A DNA stretch of 64,000 nt from Pelethousia sp034928145. Its GTDB lineage: Bacteria > Bacillota > Clostridia > Christensenellales > CAG-138. Positions 1-8,370 of the stretch are shown here, piece by piece. The stretch's first letter is position 1. Every line of letters starts with the position of its first letter. The DNA is taken from positions 107,406 to 171,405 of the forward strand of contig JAYFPE010000009.1 in NCBI GenBank assembly GCA_034928145.1, in the 5' to 3' direction. Both the position numbers and the translations under genes were made by a program. Below the pieces are notes generated by a model, which was not told the origin of the DNA, searched no databases, and saw nothing but the letters and a program-made list of their open reading frames with translations.

Positions 1-1
1 G

Positions 2-1534
2 ATGGCAACGATTCTTGAAATGAACCATATCTGTAAGCAGTTCCCAGGCGTGCTTGCCAACGACGACGTTTGCCTTAAGGTGGAGCAGGGCGAGGTACAT
101 ACGCTGCTGGGCGAAAACGGTGCGGGCAAGAGCACGCTGATGAATGTGCTCTGCGGCCTTTACAAGCCTACCTCAGGCGAGATTCGCATCGAGGGCAAGC
201 CGGTCAAATTCTCCTCCGCCAAGGACGCCATGGCCATCGGCATCGGCATGGTGCACCAGCACTTTATGCTCGTGCCCACCATGACCGTAGTTGAAAACTG
301 CCTCATCGGCGCGCACGACGCGGGCAAGCTGAAGCTGGATGTAAAGACTGTGGCCGGCCGCATTGCCGAGATTGCCCAAAAATACAACATGGAGCTCGAC
401 CCCTATGCTAAGGTGGGCGATCTTTCCGTGGGCCAGCGGCAAAGGGTAGAGATCATTAAGGCGCTCTATCGCGGCGCGCGAATCCTTATCCTCGACGAGC
501 CCACAGCGGTGCTCACGCCCCAGGAGGCCGAGGAACTCTTTAACATGATCCGCGGGCTTACCGGCAACGGGTTTACCGTGCTCTTCATCAGCCACAAGCT
601 CAATGAGGTTAAGGAGATCAGCGACCGGGTTACGGTGCTGCGCCTCGGGAAGGCCTGCGGCACGTATAACATCGCCGATTGCTCCGTGAACGACCTGGCC
701 AGGCTGATGGTAGGCCGCGAGGTCAGCTTCTCGGTGGATCGCAAGGAGCAGGCGCCCGGCCCCGTGGTGCTTGATGTGCAGGGCCTCACGCTCGAGCGCG
801 AGGGCGGCGGCACGAAGGTGCTTGGCGGTGTAAATCTCTCTGTGCACGCGGGCGAGGTGCTGGGCATTGCCGGCGTGGATGGCAACGGCCAATCCGAGCT
901 GGTGGAGTGCCTCACCGGCTTGCGCCACGCCAGCGGCGGCGAGGTGAAATATAAGGAGCGCAATCTGCTCAAATGCTCCACTCGCGAGATCATGAAAAGC
1001 GGCGTATCCCACATCCCGCAGGATCGGCAGCGCACCGGCCTCGTAATGCCCATGAACCTCAACGCCAACTTCATCCTACAGGATTATTACCAGGATGAAT
1101 TCGGCAAGCATGGCTTTGTGGACTGGAAATATGTGGCTGAATACAGCGATAGGCTGATCGAAAACTTCGGCGTAAAAACGCCCAGCCGCTTAGAGCTGGC
1201 GCAAAACCTCTCGGGCGGCAACCAGCAAAAGGTGATCGTGGCTCGGGAGCTTAACCGCAAGCCCGATTTGCTCATTGCCATGCACCCCACGCGCGGGCTG
1301 GATGTGGGCGCGATTGAATACATTCACAAACAGATCATGACCCAGCGGGATAACGGCGTTGCCGTACTGCTTGTTTCCACGGAGCTGGAGGAAGTGCTCA
1401 AGCTCTCCGACCGGGTGTGCGTGATGTACGAAGGCCAGATTATGGGCGTTGTCAAGCCTTCCGAAACCACCGTGGAGGAAATAGGCCTGATGATGGGCGG
1501 CACGCGCCTGGAGGATATCAAAAAAGGGGCATAA
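2..1534 (+). CDS. Sugar/nucleoside ABC transporter ATPase (tandem NBD, BMP-type system)
   Basis: This is the energising subunit of a ribose/nucleoside-class ABC importer, with two fused nucleotide-binding domains in 510 aa, the usual family length. Domain 1 has Walker A GENGAGKST (about residues 38-46), signature LSVGQRQ (141-147) and Walker B ILILDEPTA. Domain 2 has the degenerate Walker A GVDGNGQSE, signature LSGGNQQK and the HPTRGLD box typical of the second half of RbsA/YufO proteins. The MVHQHFMLVPTMTVVEN stretch is typical of ATPases paired with BMP-family binding lipoproteins, which mostly import nucleosides. The start lies at the window edge, so its ribosome site and the rest of the operon upstream are unseen. 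The permeases do not follow; the gene ends at a terminator. Substrate choice is inference. Confidence 0.9.
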   Translation: MATILEMNHICKQFPGVLANDDVCLKVEQGEVHTLLGENGAGKSTLMNVLCGLYKPTSGEIRIEGKPVKFSSAKDAMAIGIGMVHQHFMLVPTMTVVENCLIGAHDAGKLKLDVKTVAGRIAEIAQKYNMELDPYAKVGDLSVGQRQRVEIIKALYRGARILILDEPTAVLTPQEAEELFNMIRGLTGNGFTVLFISHKLNEVKEISDRVTVLRLGKACGTYNIADCSVNDLARLMVGREVSFSVDRKEQAPGPVVLDVQGLTLEREGGGTKVLGGVNLSVHAGEVLGIAGVDGNGQSELVECLTGLRHASGGEVKYKERNLLKCSTREIMKSGVSHIPQDRQRTGLVMPMNLNANFILQDYYQDEFGKHGFVDWKYVAEYSDRLIENFGVKTPSRLELAQNLSGGNQQKVIVARELNRKPDLLIAMHPTRGLDVGAIEYIHKQIMTQRDNGVAVLLVSTELEEVLKLSDRVCVMYEGQIMGVVKPSETTVEEIGLMMGGTRLEDIKKGA

Positions 1535-1552
1535 CCCCATATAACCTCAACT

Positions 1553-1579
1553 AAAAAGCGGCCTTTCGGCCGCTTTTTT
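1553..1579. terminator. Bidirectional intrinsic terminator
   Basis: An 11-bp stem (AAAAAGCGGCC / GGCCGCTTTTT) with a TTTC loop lies between the converging ABC ATPase and nitrilase genes. It has T-rich tails on both strands. Confidence 0.9.
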
Positions 1580-1595
1580 ATGCGCATTTCGTTCC

Positions 1596-2399
1596 TTAGC
1601 GACCCGGCTCTAAGCGGTAAACCTCCGGGCGGCGGTCCCTGAACACGTTGATGCTGCCTCGGATGCCGGCCACGATAGCAAGGTTCAGTTCAGCGCTGAG
1701 CAGGCAGGCTTCGCCTTCCGCCCGGACCAGCACTTTGCCCCAGGGGTCGATGAGGGAGCTGTGGCCGCCAAAGCGGGTGCCGGCGTTATCCGCGCCGCAG
1801 GAATTGCAGCAGGCCACGAACATCTGGTTCTCCACGGCCCGGGCCTCGCATAATAGCTCCAAATGGGGCACGCGCTGCGCCGGCCATTGCGCCGGCAGAA
1901 AGAGCACCTCAACGCCTTGCAGCGCCAGAGAGCGGGCCAGCTCCGGGAAGCGCAGATCATAGCAGATCAGCAGGCCGCACGTTACGCCATCCAACTGAAA
2001 GACCGCCAGGCTGTCCCCAGCCTGAAAGGCTTCGTGTTCACCCATTGGGGAAAAGAGATGGGTCTTGTCGTAGCGAGCCAGGCACGCGCCCTGCCGGTCA
2101 AAGACCAGGGCGGTGTTGCGGGGCCTGCTACCCTCCAAATTGGCCACGCTGCCCGCGATCAGGTTCACGCCGAGCTCTTTGGCCAACGTGCCAAAGAGGG
2201 CTTTTGTGCGGCCGGCCTCCTGGTCGCAGAGATCCTCCAGCCCTTCACGGGGGAAGAAGCCGGTGTTCCACAGCTCGGGCAGCAGGATCACATCCGGCCG
2301 CTCCTCCCTGGCGGCCTGGCGCACCAACGCCTCTGCCTTGGCGAAGTTTTCTTCAGGCCTGGCGAAGGCCATATCCATCTGGATGCAGGTAGTACGCAT
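1596..2399 (-). CDS. Carbon-nitrogen hydrolase (nitrilase / omega-amidase family)
   Basis: 267 aa, full length for the family. The catalytic triad is visible: Glu42 in LLPELW, Lys112 in YDKTHLF and Cys146 in ICYDLRFPE. The spacing and these motifs resemble omega-amidase/YafV-type enzymes, which hydrolyse omega-amides of 2-oxoacids or similar small amides to acids plus ammonia. It starts at ATG 2399 behind an AAGGAG site, 31 bp after the stop of the fused acyl-CoA ligase, so the two form one T-box-controlled operon. Supplying a carboxylate to the ligase is a reasonable inference, but the true substrate cannot be read from sequence. Confidence 0.88.
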   Translation of the reverse strand: MRTTCIQMDMAFARPEENFAKAEALVRQAAREERPDVILLPELWNTGFFPREGLEDLCDQEAGRTKALFGTLAKELGVNLIAGSVANLEGSRPRNTALVFDRQGACLARYDKTHLFSPMGEHEAFQAGDSLAVFQLDGVTCGLLICYDLRFPELARSLALQGVEVLFLPAQWPAQRVPHLELLCEARAVENQMFVACCNSCGADNAGTRFGGHSSLIDPWGKVLVRAEGEACLLSAELNLAIVAGIRGSINVFRDRRPEVYRLEPGR

Positions 2400-2430
2400 A
2401 GGCTCTCTCCTTTTGCTTTAAAGGGCGTTT

Positions 2431-4707
2431 TTATAGGGCGTTTCGGCGGATCTTCCCGCTGATAGTCTTGGGCAACTCATCCCGGAAAACCACGATGCGC
2501 GGATATTTATAGGGCGCGGTGCGCTGCTTGACGAACTCCTGGATCTCCTTTTTGAGTGCTTCAGACGGCTCCGTGCCCTTGGTAAGCACGATGCTGGCCT
2601 TCACCACCTGGCCGCGGACTTCATCCGGAACAGGGGATACGCCGCACTCCAGCACATAGGGTAGCTCCATGATCACGCTCTCCACCTCAAAAGGCCCAAT
2701 GCGGTAGCCCGAGGATTTGATCACGTCGTCGCTGCGCCCCACATACCAGAAGTAGCCGTCCTCATCCCGCCAGGCCATATCGCCTGTGTGATATACGTCG
2801 TCCTTCCAGGCTTCTCTGGTGGCCTCCTGGTCCTGATAGCCGCAGAAGAGGCCGCAGGGCACGCCCTCTTTTGTGCGGATCACGATCTCGCCCGGCTCAC
2901 CCACGGCCACGGGCTGGCCCTCGGCATTGATTAGATCTACCTGGAACAGCGGGCTGGGCTTGCCCATGGAGCCGATCTTGGGCTTCATGCCCACCAGGTT
3001 GCCGATGGCCAATGTGGTCTCCGTTTGGCCAAAGCCCTCCATCACCGAAAGGCCGGTGGCCTTTTTGAACTGGTGAAAAACCTCTGGGTTGAGGGCCTCG
3101 CCGGCGGTGGTGGCGTGGTGGATGGAGGAAAGATCGTATTTGCCCAAATCCTCCTTGATCATGTAGCGGTACATGGTGGGCGGCGCGCAGAAGGTGGTGA
3201 TATTGTATTTAGCGAACATGGGTAGGACGTCGTGCGCATCGAACCTATCGAAATCGTAGGTAAAAACGGGCGCTTCGCACATCCATTGGCCGTAAAGCTT
3301 GCCCCAGAGCGCCTTGCCCCAGCCCGTATCCGAAATGGTGAAGTGCACGCCATCCGGCTCCACGCATTGCCAATACTTGGCTGTGATGAAGTGGCCCAAG
3401 GCGTATTTATAGCTGTGGGTCACGATCTTAGGGTAGCCGGTGGTGCCCGAGGTGAAGAACATTACCATGGGGTCTTTGCCGCAGGGCGCGTCCTCCTCGC
3501 GGCGGAAAGAGCGGGTGAACAGGGCGGATTCCGCATCGTAATCATGCCATCCTTCCCGCTTGCCGTTGCAGGTGACGCGTATGATCGCCTCACCCGGCAT
3601 TTGGGCCATGGCCTTTTCAGCCTCGGCCGCTGCCGCGCTATCCACCGTGCAGACCAGGGCGCGGATGCCCGCAGCCTGGAAGCGGTAGAGGAAGTCCTTT
3701 TCGAGCAGCTGATCCGTAGCGGGCACGGCCACGGCCCCTAGCTTGTGCAAGCCTAGGATGGTAAACCAGAACTGGCAATGCCGCCTGAGCACCAGCATCA
3801 CCTTATCGCCCTTTTTGATGCCCAAAGACTTGAAGTAATTGGCGGCCCGGGCGGATTGCAGCTTCATATCACGGAAGGTGAAGGAGCGCTCGAGCTTATT
3901 GTGGTCAAGATGCAGCATGGCGAGCTTATCCGGCTGCTCGCGGCCCAATCGGTCCACGATATCGAAGGCGAAGTTGAAGCTATCCTCGTTTTTAAAGGCG
4001 ATGCGCTGGAGCGCGCCGAGCTCGTCTTCCTCTGTGGCTACGAAATCCTCGTAGATCAGCCTGCGGCTGGTCTTGGGGGGCAGGATGGTCTCCCCTAGCT
4101 TATCCGCCTCCGTAAGTTCCTCGCCGGGCAGGATCATCGCCAGGAAGGTGCAATCCGCCCCATCCACGGCGATCATGCCGTGAGGGGTGGCGCTGTCGTA
4201 ATAGATGCTGTCCCCTTCGCCTAGGATCTCGGCGTTTTGTCCCACCTGCACCTTGAGCTTGCCGGAAAGGATCAGATCGAACTCCTGGCCGCTGTGGGTG
4301 GCGAGGTGAATGGGCTTCTCCTGCTGGGCCGGGTCGTACGCATAGGTAACCCAATAGGGCTCGGCCAGCTTGCCGCGGAAGAAGGGGGCCATGTTCTTGA
4401 TCTCAATGCCCTTTTCTTTGGCGGTGGTCTGGCCCTGGCCGCGCCGGGTAACCGTATAGGAGGAAAGGCTGGCGCTGCGGCCCTCCATCAGGTCCGTAAT
4501 GCCCACGTTGAAGGTGAGGGCGCATTTGTGGATGAAGGTAAAGGGCAGGTCCGCCTGGGCGGATTCATAGCTGAGGTAATCCGCCAGGCTCAAATTGGTG
4601 CGCCGGGCCATCTCCTCCGGCGTGTAGCCGGAGATCTCCCGCAGCTCGTGAATGCGGGCCGCGACCTCCATCAGTTCCCGGGGCGCCCTGGTGCTTAGTG
4701 CCAGCAT
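2431..4707 (-). CDS. XRE-HTH / cupin / AMP-forming acyl-CoA ligase fusion
   Basis: This 758-aa protein has three parts. Residues about 14-75 are an XRE-type helix-turn-helix, 125-195 a cupin barrel (with HSGQEFDLILSGK and ATPHGM), and 235-758 a complete AMP-forming carboxylate:CoA ligase. The ligase shows the P-loop FFTSGTTGYPK, the YHTGD motif, the hinge region GRSDDVIKSSGYRIGPFEVE and the C-terminal catalytic lysine in SGKIRR. The ligase part is closest in style to medium/branched-chain acyl-CoA synthetases and resembles the gene at 14273. XRE-cupin proteins are normally stand-alone ligand-sensing repressors, so the fusion suggests a DNA-binding or substrate-sensing enzyme. It starts at ATG 4707 after AGGAAG. 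A T-box leader lies directly upstream and the nitrilase follows. Confidence 0.9.
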   Translation of the reverse strand: MLALSTRAPRELMEVAARIHELREISGYTPEEMARRTNLSLADYLSYESAQADLPFTFIHKCALTFNVGITDLMEGRSASLSSYTVTRRGQGQTTAKEKGIEIKNMAPFFRGKLAEPYWVTYAYDPAQQEKPIHLATHSGQEFDLILSGKLKVQVGQNAEILGEGDSIYYDSATPHGMIAVDGADCTFLAMILPGEELTEADKLGETILPPKTSRRLIYEDFVATEEDELGALQRIAFKNEDSFNFAFDIVDRLGREQPDKLAMLHLDHNKLERSFTFRDMKLQSARAANYFKSLGIKKGDKVMLVLRRHCQFWFTILGLHKLGAVAVPATDQLLEKDFLYRFQAAGIRALVCTVDSAAAAEAEKAMAQMPGEAIIRVTCNGKREGWHDYDAESALFTRSFRREEDAPCGKDPMVMFFTSGTTGYPKIVTHSYKYALGHFITAKYWQCVEPDGVHFTISDTGWGKALWGKLYGQWMCEAPVFTYDFDRFDAHDVLPMFAKYNITTFCAPPTMYRYMIKEDLGKYDLSSIHHATTAGEALNPEVFHQFKKATGLSVMEGFGQTETTLAIGNLVGMKPKIGSMGKPSPLFQVDLINAEGQPVAVGEPGEIVIRTKEGVPCGLFCGYQDQEATREAWKDDVYHTGDMAWRDEDGYFWYVGRSDDVIKSSGYRIGPFEVESVIMELPYVLECGVSPVPDEVRGQVVKASIVLTKGTEPSEALKKEIQEFVKQRTAPYKYPRIVVFRDELPKTISGKIRRNAL

Positions 4708-4754
4708 AGGTTCATCTTCCTTTCATCATAACATTTGGAGCGCAAAAAATCCTA

Positions 4755-5035
4755 ATAAAAAAATCCGTCTCAAAGTTATCCTTTGAGACGGATCATATCC
4801 GCGGTACCACTCAAATTGCATATATACATATGCCACCTTTAGGGCTCCAACAAGCCCGTCGCCTTTACGCGGCTGCACGGATGGCGTCTACTGCCTATAA
4901 AACAGGGTTCGGGCCATCGGCTCGGAAGGGATGGGCTATATGGAACGAACGCGTTGCCGGCTTACACCTGCCGCCGGCTCTCTTTGAACGGTTCAATTCC
5001 GCCGTCTTCGTCGTCGCCTTTGAAATATTGAATTG
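4755..5035 (-). promoter_or_regulatory. T-box leader of the fused acyl-CoA ligase operon
   Basis: On the minus strand the leader carries the AGAGAG bulge and distal stem I (GCCGGC ... GCCGGC around a GGCAGGTGTAA loop), then the T-box core TTGAGTGGTACCGCGG (about 4800-4816). A terminator follows (13-bp stem ATCCGTCTCAAAG, 4763-4793, U-run to 4755). T-boxes read through when the matching tRNA is uncharged. The specifier is not clear. An AUCCC stretch sits near the expected place, so isoleucine (AUC) is only a weak candidate. Confidence 0.88.
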
Positions 5036-5041
5036 CTGGTT

Positions 5042-5070
5042 ACTTTATCACATCCCAACCCGGCTGTCAA
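5042..5070 (-). promoter_or_regulatory. Sigma-A promoter of the T-box leader
   Basis: Minus-strand TTGACA (5065-5070), 17-bp spacer and TAAAGT (5042-5047), placing the transcript start just before the T-box stem I. Confidence 0.75.
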
Positions 5071-5121
5071 GACAGGAATATATTATATTTTTTTACAGGA
5101 TACCCAAGAATATATTTCGTG

Positions 5122-5150
5122 TTGACAAAGCAGCCGGGAATTGATATATT
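5122..5150 (+). promoter_or_regulatory. Sigma-A promoter
   Basis: TTGACA (5122-5127), 17-bp spacer, TATATT (5145-5150). It drives the small membrane protein gene and probably the operon beyond, since no other promoter is seen before 6312. Confidence 0.8.
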
Positions 5151-5191
5151 ATTTAGCAACTTCTTGGATTATGCGGAAAGGGGAAACGGCC

Positions 5192-5437
5192 ATGGCAAAA
5201 GCGGCAAATACGCACGGCGCCTTCCAGGCACAGCATTGTGCGGCTGGCATGTTCTCCTTTCACAAAAACGGCATTCTTCAAAGGCACGCCTTGCCCGCGT
5301 GTCTTTTGTTTTCCCTTCTGGGCCTTGGCCTGATTACCATCGAGCTGCTGGGCGTACTTAGCCTTGTGGCTGTTCTGCTTATTAGCCTGCTGCTTATGGG
5401 CACCGATGGAAGGCTTCGCTCCAGAATAGAAGGTTGA
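5192..5437 (+). CDS. Small membrane protein of unknown function
   Basis: 81 aa, not recognised. The ATG at 5192 is chosen because an AAGGGG ribosome site precedes it and because an in-frame TTG at 5141 would lie inside the -10 region. The first 30 residues are polar with two Cys and two His. Residues about 32-70 form a nearly continuous hydrophobic stretch (LPACLLFSLLGLGLITIELL and onward), long enough for two closely spaced membrane helices, followed by a charged tail DGRLRSRIEG. It stands alone between a strong promoter and a terminator, ahead of the ATPase/oxidoreductase operon. Confidence 0.55.
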   Translation: MAKAANTHGAFQAQHCAAGMFSFHKNGILQRHALPACLLFSLLGLGLITIELLGVLSLVAVLLISLLLMGTDGRLRSRIEG

Positions 5438-5458
5438 CCGGGAATATTTCGATAACTC

Positions 5459-5492
5459 GGGGCCCTGTTCTAAGCGAACGGGGCCCCTTTTT
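5459..5492 (+). terminator. Intrinsic terminator / attenuator before the ATPase-vor operon
   Basis: Stem GGGGCCC ... GGGCCCC with a 14-nt loop, followed by TTTTT. The next gene starts 28 bp later with no evident promoter, so partial read-through is likely. Confidence 0.75.
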
Positions 5493-5519
5493 AATGGCCT
5501 ACGGCCAAAGGAGGAAAGC

Positions 5520-6236
5520 ATGGAGGCATGGCCCCTAGATCTGCACAAGCGGCGCGTCGCCATTTGCGGGCATTACGGCAGCGGCAAAACCGAGCTGGCC
5601 GTTTCGTTGGCCTTGCTGGCGGCGAGGGCGCGGCCTTATGCGCGCACGGCACTGGTCGACCTCGACATTGCCAACCCCTATTTCCGCTCTCGCGAACAGC
5701 GGCTATTGCTGGAGGAAGCCGGGGTCGGCGTTTACGGCAGCGCCTACCGCGAGGAGATCACCGCCGAATTGCCCGCCCTGGGGGCGGCGGCCCGCGCCCC
5801 GCTGGAGGATGCCGGCTGCCTTTGCCTGGTAGATCTCGGCGGCAACGGCGAGGGGGCCAAGGTGCTGCGCCAGTTCGGCGCGTATTTCCAGGGTGCGGAT
5901 TGCTGTGAAACCCTAGCCGTGGTCAACGCCAACCGGCCGGATACGGCCACGGTGGCAGGGGCGTTGGAGCATCTTGGCGATATGGAGCGGGCCATGGGCA
6001 TCCGCATCACGGGCCTCGTCAACAACTGTCACCTGCTGCGCGAGACCACGGCGGAAACCATTGGCCAGGGCCGCACCCTGTGCCAAAAGGTTAGCGCCGA
6101 AACCGGCCTGCCCATCCTGCTCAACTGCTACCCGGCCCCGCTTGTTTGCCCGGAAGAGCTGGTAAAGATGGGCTTTGAGGAAAAAACGCTGATGCCGCTA
6201 GGCATGCACATGCGGCCCACCTGGCTGGATAAGTAA
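5520..6236 (+). CDS. P-loop NTPase next to 2-oxoacid oxidoreductase genes
   Basis: 238 aa with a clear Walker A motif GHYGSGKTE (about residues 17-25) and an aspartate-rich LVDLDIANPYFRSREQ segment similar to the switch region of MinD/ParA-like and other SIMIBI GTPase/ATPase folds. A second acidic strand LCLVDLGGNGEG follows. No membrane segment is seen. It starts at ATG 5520 behind AAAGGAGG. Genes of this kind are commonly adjacent to ferredoxin-dependent 2-oxoacid oxidoreductases in Clostridia, which suggests a role in cofactor loading, assembly or regulation. That role is inference, and no specific family name is assigned. Confidence 0.75.
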   Translation: MEAWPLDLHKRRVAICGHYGSGKTELAVSLALLAARARPYARTALVDLDIANPYFRSREQRLLLEEAGVGVYGSAYREEITAELPALGAAARAPLEDAGCLCLVDLGGNGEGAKVLRQFGAYFQGADCCETLAVVNANRPDTATVAGALEHLGDMERAMGIRITGLVNNCHLLRETTAETIGQGRTLCQKVSAETGLPILLNCYPAPLVCPEELVKMGFEEKTLMPLGMHMRPTWLDK

Positions 6237-6311
6237 AAAGCAAGGCTTCTCAGATAGAAGATTTGTAATAAAGAACGAGGTCGTATTCGAGAAGGGAGCG
6301 AAGGAGAGAGC

Positions 6312-6542
6312 ATGGGAAAATTTAAATTGACCTTTCACGCGGAAAGGTGCAAGGGCTGTGGCCTGTGCGTGGCCATATGCCCAAAGAAGATCGTCTCCAT
6401 GGACCACCCGGTGAACAGCAAGGGCTACGCCCCGGCCGGCGTGGAAAACGAGGAGGCGTGCATCGGCTGCGCGAGCTGCGCGGTGATGTGCCCGGATGGC
6501 GCCATTGAAATTTATCAGACGGAGGGGGGAAGCGAACTATGA
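6312..6542 (+). CDS. vorD: 2-oxoacid:ferredoxin oxidoreductase delta subunit (2x[4Fe-4S] ferredoxin)
   Basis: This 76-aa electron-transfer subunit has two full iron-sulfur motifs, CKGCGLCVAICP and CIGCASCAVMCP, each binding a [4Fe-4S] cluster. It passes electrons between the thiamine diphosphate site of the beta subunit and soluble ferredoxin. It starts at ATG 6312 after AAGGAGAGAG. The stop overlaps the start of the alpha subunit by 4 bp, so the complex is translationally coupled. The order delta-alpha-beta-gamma matches the Kor/Vor type. The symbol reflects the neighbouring branched-chain aminotransferase and is not proven. Confidence 0.9.
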   Translation: MGKFKLTFHAERCKGCGLCVAICPKKIVSMDHPVNSKGYAPAGVENEEACIGCASCAVMCPDGAIEIYQTEGGSEL

Positions 6543-7621
6543 CGCAAAAGGTTTTGATGAAGGGGAACGAGGCCTTTGCCGAAGCCGCTATGCGGGGCGG
6601 CTGCCGCTTCTATTTCGGCTATCCCATCACCCCCCAAAGCGAGATACCCGAATATATGTCCAAAGAGCTGCCCAAGCGGGGCGGTTCCTTCGTACAGGCG
6701 GAAAGTGAGCTGGGCGCGATCAACATGGCCTATGGCGCGGGCGCTGCCGGGGGAAGCGTATTCATTTCCTCCTCCTCCCCGGGCATCTCCCTAATGCAGG
6801 AGGGTCTCAGCTTTCTTTGCTCCGCCGAGGTGCCGCTGGTGATCCTCAACGTTTCCCGCTGCGGCCCCGGCATCGGCGGCATCCAGCCCGGCCAGGCGGA
6901 TTATTTCCAGGTCACCCGCGGCGGCGGCAACGGCGATTACCACATGCCCGTTTTCGCCCCGGCCAATATCCAGGAGGCTGTAAACATCCTCTATGAGGCC
7001 CCCGCCCTGGCGGAAAAATGGCGTACGCCCGTGATGATCCTGGCGGACGGCATGATGGGCCAGATGATGGAACCCGTGGCCCTGCCGCCTGAAAAGCCCT
7101 TTGTAGAGGCCGGGGATATCCCCAACCGCAAGCCTTGGGCCATCACCGGCTGGGACGAGAGGAGCGGCGCGCGCAATGTGGTGAAATCCCTGCGCCTGCA
7201 GCCCGAGGCCCTGGAAGCGCACGTGGAGCATCTCTTTGCCCGCTATGAAGAGGCCGCGCCCGAGCTGACTCGCTTCGAGGCCGTGAACCTCGAAGGGGCG
7301 GAGGTGGTCTTCGTGGCCTACGGCACCATGGCGCGCCTAGTGCGCGAGGTGATGGAGCTCTTGGTCGAGCAGGGCGTAAAGGCTGGCCTTATCCGGCCCA
7401 TCAGCCTCTGGCCCTTCCCGGAAGCCGCTTTCGAGCGGATCGATCCGAAAACCAAGGCCGTGATCTGTGCGGAGCTTTCCATGGGCCAGCTTATGGACGA
7501 TGTGCGGCGGGCCGTGGCGGGCCGCTTCCCCGTAAAGCTGATCCACCGTACAGGCGGCATCATCCCCACCTCGTTGGAGGTTGCGCAAAAGGCCAGGGCC
7601 ATTTTGGAGGGACTGCAATGA
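6539..7621 (+). CDS. vorB: 2-oxoacid:ferredoxin oxidoreductase alpha subunit
   Basis: This 360-aa subunit carries the YPITPQSEIPEYM motif near residue 28, typical of the pyrimidine-binding thiamine diphosphate domain of PorA/VorB/KorA. A C-terminal transketolase-like domain follows, with the EVVFVAYGTMARLVREVM segment at about residue 257. With the other subunits it interconverts a 2-oxoacid plus CoA and an acyl-CoA plus CO2 and reduced ferredoxin. Candidate substrates are 2-oxoisovalerate and related branched or aryl 2-oxoacids, judged from the aminotransferase downstream. It overlaps both neighbours by 4 bp. Confidence 0.93.
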   Translation: MTQKVLMKGNEAFAEAAMRGGCRFYFGYPITPQSEIPEYMSKELPKRGGSFVQAESELGAINMAYGAGAAGGSVFISSSSPGISLMQEGLSFLCSAEVPLVILNVSRCGPGIGGIQPGQADYFQVTRGGGNGDYHMPVFAPANIQEAVNILYEAPALAEKWRTPVMILADGMMGQMMEPVALPPEKPFVEAGDIPNRKPWAITGWDERSGARNVVKSLRLQPEALEAHVEHLFARYEEAAPELTRFEAVNLEGAEVVFVAYGTMARLVREVMELLVEQGVKAGLIRPISLWPFPEAAFERIDPKTKAVICAELSMGQLMDDVRRAVAGRFPVKLIHRTGGIIPTSLEVAQKARAILEGLQ

Positions 7622-8370
7622 AACCAATCTTTACATACACCAAAGGCATGCTCCCCGTGAGCACCAGCTATTGCCCCGGCTGCACCCATGGCGTCGCCCA
7701 CAGGCTGATCATGGAGGTGCTGGAAGAAACAGGCCGTTTGGGCCAGGCCATCGGCGTAGCGCCCATCGGCTGCAGCGTGCTGGCGCATCAATTCATGAAC
7801 GTGGATATGTGCGAGGCCGCACACGGCCGCGCGCCCGCCGTTGCTACCGGCATCCGCCGAGTGCACCCGGATAAGGTGGTCTTTACCTACCAGGGGGATG
7901 GCGATTTGGCCTCCATCGGCATGTCCGAAATCATCGCGGCGGCGGCACGGGGCGAGCGCTTCTCCACCTTTTTCATCAACAACGGCATCGACGGCATGAC
8001 CGGCGGCCAGATCGCCCCCACCACCCTCATCGGCCAGAAGGGCACCACCGCCGTGGAGGGCCGCACCAAGGCCCAGTTCGGCATGCCCATCAAAATGAGC
8101 GAACTGCTCGCGCAGCTCGAATGCGCGGTGTACGTGGAGCGGGTGGCCCTCAATTCCCCGGCCAATGTGCGCAAGGCCAAAAAAGCCGTGGCCAAAGCCT
8201 TCGAGGTGCAGCAGAGCGGGGCCGGCTTCTCCTTTGTGGAGTTCCTCTCCACCTGCCCCACCAACTGGGGCCTCACGCCGGCGGACGCTTTGGATTGGGT
8301 CCGCGATAAGATGATTCCCTACTATCCCCTGGGCTGCCTGCGCAGCCCGGAACAGGAGGCCTCCGAATGA
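7618..8370 (+). CDS. vorA: 2-oxoacid:ferredoxin oxidoreductase beta subunit (TPP-binding)
   Basis: 250 aa. YCPGCTHGVAHRL near the N-terminus is the conserved start of PorB/KorB-type subunits. GDGDLASIGMSE is the diphosphate-magnesium motif, and NNGIDGMTGGQ is the usual element following it. This subunit holds thiamine diphosphate at the active site. Start and stop overlap the alpha and gamma genes (ATGA junctions), keeping equal stoichiometry. The length fits the four-subunit class rather than the single-chain pyruvate enzyme. Confidence 0.93.
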   Translation: MKPIFTYTKGMLPVSTSYCPGCTHGVAHRLIMEVLEETGRLGQAIGVAPIGCSVLAHQFMNVDMCEAAHGRAPAVATGIRRVHPDKVVFTYQGDGDLASIGMSEIIAAAARGERFSTFFINNGIDGMTGGQIAPTTLIGQKGTTAVEGRTKAQFGMPIKMSELLAQLECAVYVERVALNSPANVRKAKKAVAKAFEVQQSGAGFSFVEFLSTCPTNWGLTPADALDWVRDKMIPYYPLGCLRSPEQEASE

